DNA of 64,000 nucleotides from Ramlibacter alkalitolerans (GTDB lineage Bacteria; Pseudomonadota; Gammaproteobacteria; Burkholderiales; Burkholderiaceae_C): the NCBI RefSeq assembly GCF_016722765.1, contig NZ_JAEQND010000014.1, forward strand, positions 1 through 64,000, given 5' to 3'. A model generated the notes under the pieces. The model worked only from the letters and a program-made list of their open reading frames with translations, was not told the DNA's origin and ran no database searches. Positions within the stretch are counted from its first letter, which is position 1. Each line of letters starts with the position of its first letter. Below, piece by piece: positions 59,909 to 64,000 of this stretch. The position numbers and the translations under genes are program-made.

Positions 59909-61088
59909 TGCACTCCGCGACGTAGTCGATGTTCCTGCTATTGAGCGCGGCCACGCAGATGCGCCCGCTGTCGATGCCGTAGACGCCGAACTCGTTGCGC
60001 AGGCGCAGCATCTGCTCCTTCGTCAGGCCCGAGTAGCTGAACATGCCGACCTGGTGGGCGATGAAGCTGAAGTCGCGCTGCACGCCGGCGGCCTTGAGCT
60101 TCTCGACGATCGCGGTGCGCATCTGCTTGATGCGCACGCGCATCGCTGCCAGTTCCTGCTCCCACAGGGTGCGCAGCTCCGGCGTGTTGAGGATGGTGGC
60201 CGCGACCTGGCCGCCGTGCGTGGGCGGGTTGCTGTAGTTGGTGCGGATGACGATCTTCAGCTGCGACAGCACGCGCGCCGTTTCGTCCTTGTCCTGGCAC
60301 AGGACCGACAGGGCGCCCACGCGCTCGCCGTACAGGCTCAGGCTCTTGGAAAAGGAGGTGGAGACGAAGAAGTCCTCGCCCGAGGCGATGAATTTTTCCA
60401 CCGCCACGCGGTCCTCGGCGATGCCCTGGGCGAAGCCCTGGTACGCCATGTCGAGGAAGGCGACGAGCTTGCGGGCCTTCACGGCGGCGACCACCTGGTC
60501 CCATTGGGCGGGCGTCAGGTCGTAGCCGGTGGGGTTGTGGCAGCAGGCGTGCAGCACGATCACCGTGCCGGCTTCGGCCGTGCCCAGGGCGGTGAGCATG
60601 GCGTCGAAGTTGATGCCGCGCTTGTCGGCGTCGTAGTACGGGTAGGTTTCGACGGTGAAGCCGGCGTCGCGGAAGATGCCGCGGTGGTTCTCCCAGCTCG
60701 GGTCGCTGATCAGGACCTTGGCCTGCGGGTTCAGCTTGTGCAGGAAGTCGGCGCCGATCTTCAGGCCGCCGGTGCCGCCCAGGGCCTGCACGGTGGCGAC
60801 GCGGCCGGCCTTGACGACTTCGGAATCGGCCCCAAATACCAGGCTCTTGATCGCGGCGTCGTAGGCCGCGATGCCATCGATCGGCAGGTAGCCGCGGGCG
60901 GCGTGGGCCGCCATCATCTTCTCTTCCGCCTTCTGGACGCACTGCAGCAGCGGCAGCTTGCCGTTGTCGTCGTAGTACACGCCCACGCCGAGATTCACCT
61001 TCTTCGGATTGGTGTCGGCGACGAACTGCTCGGTCAGACCCAGGATCGGGTCGCGGGGCGCCATTTCGACGGCGGTGAAGAGAGACAT
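59889..61088 (-). CDS. Aromatic amino acid / aspartate aminotransferase
   Basis: A 399-residue class I PLP aminotransferase of the AspC/TyrB group. It has VNLGVGVYYDDNGK, QALGGTGGLKIGADFL, the ACCHNPTGYDLTP segment, the PLP lysine in STSFSKSLSLYGERVG (Lys248), and RTNYSNPPTHGG with the substrate-binding arginine region near the end. It transfers amino groups between aspartate or aromatic amino acids and 2-oxoglutarate. Divergent from uvrB with a 94-bp spacer. Whether aspartate or aromatic substrates dominate cannot be told. Confidence 0.93.
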   Translation of the reverse strand: MSLFTAVEMAPRDPILGLTEQFVADTNPKKVNLGVGVYYDDNGKLPLLQCVQKAEEKMMAAHAARGYLPIDGIAAYDAAIKSLVFGADSEVVKAGRVATVQALGGTGGLKIGADFLHKLNPQAKVLISDPSWENHRGIFRDAGFTVETYPYYDADKRGINFDAMLTALGTAEAGTVIVLHACCHNPTGYDLTPAQWDQVVAAVKARKLVAFLDMAYQGFAQGIAEDRVAVEKFIASGEDFFVSTSFSKSLSLYGERVGALSVLCQDKDETARVLSQLKIVIRTNYSNPPTHGGQVAATILNTPELRTLWEQELAAMRVRIKQMRTAIVEKLKAAGVQRDFSFIAHQVGMFSYSGLTKEQMLRLRNEFGVYGIDSGRICVAALNSRNIDYVAECIAKVVQ

Positions 61089-61182
61089 GGGCTTCCTTGG
61101 GATGCGGTGGCAAAGACGGCCGGCCTGTTGTACGCTGGCCGGCTGCCCGCAATTTTAAGGGGCCTTCCCCGTATTTACCCGA
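61089..61182. promoter_or_regulatory. Divergent promoter spacer between the aminotransferase and uvrB
   Basis: The 94-bp gap must hold promoters for both genes. CCGGCC and GGCCGG flank CTGTTGTACGCT, forming a dyad. AT-rich CAATTTTAAG and CCGTATTTACC lie before uvrB. No CTGT-N8-ACAG LexA site is visible. Confidence 0.35.
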
Positions 61183-63282
61183 ATGAGTGCAATTCCCCAG
61201 ACCGCAGAGGCCCAGGAGCAGGAGAAAAAGGGCACGTTCCTCACGTTTCCCGACTCCCCGTTCGAGCTGTTCCAGCCCTATCCGCCGGCCGGCGACCAGC
61301 CCCAGGCGATCGACAAGCTGGTCGAAGGCGTGCAGGACGGCGAGGTCTACCAGACCCTCCTGGGGGTGACGGGCTCGGGCAAGACCTTCACCATGGCCAA
61401 CGTGATCGCGCGGCTCGGGCGGCCGGCGATCGTCTTCGCCCCCAACAAGACGCTGGCCGCACAGCTCTATAGCGAGTTCCGCGAGTTCTTCCCGAAGAAC
61501 GCCGTGGAGTACTTCGTGAGCTACTACGACTACTACCAGCCCGAAGCCTACGTGCCGCAGCGCGACCTGTTCATCGAGAAGGACAGCTCGATCAACGAGC
61601 ACATCGAGCAGATGCGCCTGTCGGCCACCAAGAGCGTGCTGGAGCGGCGCGACACGGTGATCGTGGCCACGGTGAGCGCCATCTACGGCATCGGCGCCCC
61701 CGAGGACTACACGCAGATGCGCTTCATCATGCGGGTGGGCGACAAGATCGGCCAGCGCGACGTGATCTCGCAGCTGATCCGCATGCAGTACAACCGCAAC
61801 GAGCAGGATTTCGCCCGCGGGACCTTCCGGGTGCGGGGCGACACGATCGACATCTTCCCGGCCGAACACTCGGAACTGGCGATCCGCATCGAGCTGTTCG
61901 ACGACGAGATCGAGACGCTGCAGCTGTTCGACCCGCTCACCGGCCGCATCCGCCAGAAGGTTCCGCGCTTCACGGTCTACCCTTCCAGCCACTACGTGAC
62001 GCCGCGCGAGAAGGTGGTGTCGGCGGTGGAATCGATCAAGCTGGAACTGGACGAGCGCCTGAAGTACTTCGTCTCCGAGGGCAAGCTGGTGGAAGCCCAG
62101 CGGCTGGAGCAGCGCACCCGCTTCGACCTCGAGATGCTCGCCGAGCTCGGGCACTGCAAGGGCATCGAGAACTACACGCGCCATCTCTCCGGTGCGCCTC
62201 CGGGAGCGCCGCCGTCCACGCTGACGGACTACCTGCCCAAGGACGCCCTGATGTTCCTGGACGAGAGCCACCAGATGATCGGCCAGCTCAACGGGATGTA
62301 CGCGGGCGACCGGGCGCGCAAGGAGACCCTGGTGGCCTACGGCTTCCGGCTGCCCTCGGCGATGGACAACCGGCCGCTGAAGTTCGCCGAGTTCGAGACC
62401 CGCATGCGCCAGGTGGTCTTCGTGTCGGCGACGCCCGCGGACTACGAGAAGACGCATGCCGGCCAGGTGGTGGAGCAGCTGGTGCGCCCGACCGGCCTGA
62501 TCGACCCGGAAGTCGAAGTGCGGCCGGCGACCCACCAGGTCGACGACGTGCTGCAGGAAATCCGCATCCGCGTCGAGAAGAACGAGCGCGTGCTGATCAC
62601 CACGCTGACCAAGCGCATGGCCGAACAGCTGACGGACTACCTCAGCGACAACGGCGTAAAGGTGCGCTACCTGCACAGCGACATCGACACGGTGGAGCGG
62701 GTGGAGATCCTGCGCGACCTGCGGCTGGGCCAGTTCGACGTGCTGGTGGGCATCAACCTGCTGCGCGAGGGCCTGGACATCCCGGAGGTGTCGCTGGTGG
62801 CGATCCTCGATGCCGACAAGGAAGGCTTCCTGCGCGCCGAGCGCTCGCTGATCCAGACGATCGGCCGCGCCGCCCGCAACCTGAACGGCAAGGCGATCCT
62901 CTACGCCGACAACATGACCGACTCGATGAAGCGGGCGATCGACGAGACGGAGCGCCGACGCGCCAAGCAGATCGCTCACAACGAGGCGCATGGCATCACG
63001 CCGCGCAGCATCCAGAAGCAGATCCGCGACCTGATCGACGGCGTCTACAGCGAGAAGGCCAGCAAGGAGCAGGAAAAGCAGGAGCTGCAGCGGGCCATGG
63101 TGGAGGACATGTCCGAGAAGGACATCTCCAAGCGCATCAAGCAGCTGGAAAAGCAGATGCTCGAGCACGCGCGCAACCTCGAGTTCGAGAAGGCGGCGCG
63201 CCTGCGCGACCAGCTGGCCGTGCTCAAGGAGCAGGCCTTCGGGGCGGTGGTGCACGACAACGTGGTGCCGATCCGGAGCTAG
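61183..63282 (+). CDS. uvrB: Excinuclease ABC subunit B
   Basis: At 699 residues it is slightly longer than E. coli UvrB (673). Seen are Walker [31 protein letters not shown], the beta-hairpin region [20 protein letters not shown], helicase motifs V/VI ([35 protein letters not shown]), and a C-terminal UvrC-binding coiled coil ([16 protein letters not shown]). It verifies damage in nucleotide excision repair with UvrA and loads UvrC. The N-terminal 15 residues are variable. Confidence 0.97.
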   Translation: MSAIPQTAEAQEQEKKGTFLTFPDSPFELFQPYPPAGDQPQAIDKLVEGVQDGEVYQTLLGVTGSGKTFTMANVIARLGRPAIVFAPNKTLAAQLYSEFREFFPKNAVEYFVSYYDYYQPEAYVPQRDLFIEKDSSINEHIEQMRLSATKSVLERRDTVIVATVSAIYGIGAPEDYTQMRFIMRVGDKIGQRDVISQLIRMQYNRNEQDFARGTFRVRGDTIDIFPAEHSELAIRIELFDDEIETLQLFDPLTGRIRQKVPRFTVYPSSHYVTPREKVVSAVESIKLELDERLKYFVSEGKLVEAQRLEQRTRFDLEMLAELGHCKGIENYTRHLSGAPPGAPPSTLTDYLPKDALMFLDESHQMIGQLNGMYAGDRARKETLVAYGFRLPSAMDNRPLKFAEFETRMRQVVFVSATPADYEKTHAGQVVEQLVRPTGLIDPEVEVRPATHQVDDVLQEIRIRVEKNERVLITTLTKRMAEQLTDYLSDNGVKVRYLHSDIDTVERVEILRDLRLGQFDVLVGINLLREGLDIPEVSLVAILDADKEGFLRAERSLIQTIGRAARNLNGKAILYADNMTDSMKRAIDETERRRAKQIAHNEAHGITPRSIQKQIRDLIDGVYSEKASKEQEKQELQRAMVEDMSEKDISKRIKQLEKQMLEHARNLEFEKAARLRDQLAVLKEQAFGAVVHDNVVPIRS

Positions 63283-63316
63283 GATTCACCCTTCGTCCGC
63301 GCGCGACAATCCCGGC

Positions 63317-63811
63317 ATGCGCCAGACATTCCACGTTCTCTTCGTCTGCATGGGCAACATCTGCCGCAGCCCGACGGCCGAAGGCGTGTTCCGCCACCTC
63401 GTGCGTGACGCCGGGCTGCAGGACCGCATCCGCACCGACTCGGCCGGCACGCACGATTACCACGTCGGGGCGCCGCCGGACGAGCGCAGCTGCCACCACG
63501 CCTCCATGCGCGGCTACGACTTGGCGGACCTGCGGGCGCGGCAGGTCCAGCCCCTGGATTTCGAGCGCTTCGACCTGATCTGCGCCATGGACTGGGACAA
63601 CCTGGCGCTGCTGGAGGAAGACTGCCCGCCGCAGCACCGCCACAAGCTCAAGCGCCTGATGGAGTTCGCGCCGGAGGGCATTGGCGACGTGGTGCCGGAT
63701 CCCTACTACGGCGGAGATCGCGGCTTCGAAACCGTGCTCGACCATGTCGAGTCCGCCTGCGTAGGACTGCTCCAACACATCCGCGGCAAGCTCAATCTGC
63801 GAAACGTTTGA
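63317..63811 (+). CDS. Low molecular weight protein-tyrosine phosphatase
   Basis: A 164-residue phosphatase with the P-loop CMGNICRSP (nucleophile Cys11, Arg17) and the general-acid loop VVPDPYYGG. It is cytoplasmic and dephosphorylates tyrosine-phosphorylated proteins. In related betaproteobacteria it sits directly before iscR, and the leader that follows here agrees with this. Its substrate is unknown. Confidence 0.94.
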   Translation: MRQTFHVLFVCMGNICRSPTAEGVFRHLVRDAGLQDRIRTDSAGTHDYHVGAPPDERSCHHASMRGYDLADLRARQVQPLDFERFDLICAMDWDNLALLEEDCPPQHRHKLKRLMEFAPEGIGDVVPDPYYGGDRGFETVLDHVESACVGLLQHIRGKLNLRNV

Positions 63812-63861
63812 TGCAGCGCAAAAAGACCGGATTACCCGAGCTCGCCGACGGGTTTTCTGGT

Positions 63862-63896
63862 ATACTTGACGGAAACAGTCAGGAACCCAGGATATT
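63862..63896 (+). promoter_or_regulatory. IscR type-1 binding site and promoter, probably of iscR beyond the right edge
   Basis: ATACTTGACGGAAACAGTCA (from 63862) matches the type-1 IscR consensus ATAsyyGACtrwwwyAGTC closely. TTGACG (63866-63871) can serve as -35 and GATATT (63891-63896) as -10 with a 19-bp spacer, so IscR would cover the promoter, as in E. coli. The following 104 bp to the window end is an untranslated leader in which I see no gene. Confidence 0.6.
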
Positions 63897-64000
63897 CAGA
63901 AAACAGCCGGCGCACGGATGCCGGCCGAGGGCCGGCATGCACTACAAAGCCGGAACGATGGGTGGAGACGGCCTTGCCAGCGGGCGCTGAGCGAGGTACG

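Noticed and set aside
61089-61182. LexA box before uvrB
   Set aside because: CTGTTGTACGCTGG begins like one but lacks the ACAG half at the right distance.
63808-63990. 60-codon frame after the tyrosine phosphatase
   Set aside because: It overlaps the IscR-type promoter region, has no recognisable motif and no good ribosome site; it is better explained as the leader of the next gene.

Overview
The window is a 64 kb stretch of a GC-rich chromosome. Codon use, gene order (LMW phosphatase next to an iscR-type leader, tyrB divergent from uvrB, phaZ, methylmalonyl-CoA pathway) and the palindromic intergenic repeats suggest a betaproteobacterium of the Burkholderiales, most like Comamonadaceae. That placement is inference; no rRNA or marker comparison could be run. 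No tRNA, rRNA, CRISPR, phage or IS transposase was seen.

Regions left to right. (1) 263-4979: a four-gene operon for CoA-linked aromatic degradation: fused flavin monooxygenase/old-yellow-enzyme reductase, enoyl-CoA hydratase, acyl-CoA dehydrogenase and RidA-type deaminase. (2) 5064-7169: a membrane hybrid histidine kinase. (3) 7188-16317: propionate to succinyl-CoA: a GntR/FCD regulator divergent from methylmalonyl-CoA mutase, then meaB, pccB, an unknown secreted protein, pccA and a methylmalonyl-CoA epimerase-like VOC protein. (4) 16447-45601: the most unusual part, seven tightly packed co-directional genes: GAF-HlyD fusion, PqqD-like/M50 protease/HlyD fusion, a short SecA-like ATPase, a third HlyD-like adaptor, a 6114-residue tandem-95 repeat surface protein with a LEPR-type N-terminus and a C-terminal membrane anchor, a hybrid histidine kinase, and a receiver-GGDEF-EAL protein with degenerate motifs. 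Read together they look like a self-contained system for making, exporting and controlling one giant adhesin. (5) 45719-50917: 2-oxoacid:ferredoxin oxidoreductase (alpha/gamma fusion and beta), its GltD-like FAD/Fe-S partner, and a CBS-domain protein. (6) 51085-55527, minus strand: TonB-dependent siderophore receptor with a candidate Fur box, RnfB-like ferredoxin, and PHA depolymerase. (7) 55661-63990: LigB-type dioxygenase, two flavoproteins, a 56-residue basic protein, aromatic aminotransferase, uvrB, LMW tyrosine phosphatase, and a leader with an IscR type-1 site at the right edge.

Two families of palindromic repeats are scattered between genes. One copy of the second family sits in frame inside a flavoprotein gene (59105-59182), adding 26 codons, and another supplies the stop codon of the RnfB-like gene. 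The adhesin gene holds 48 tandem 285-bp units (13.7 kb), some of which have been copied as two-unit blocks.
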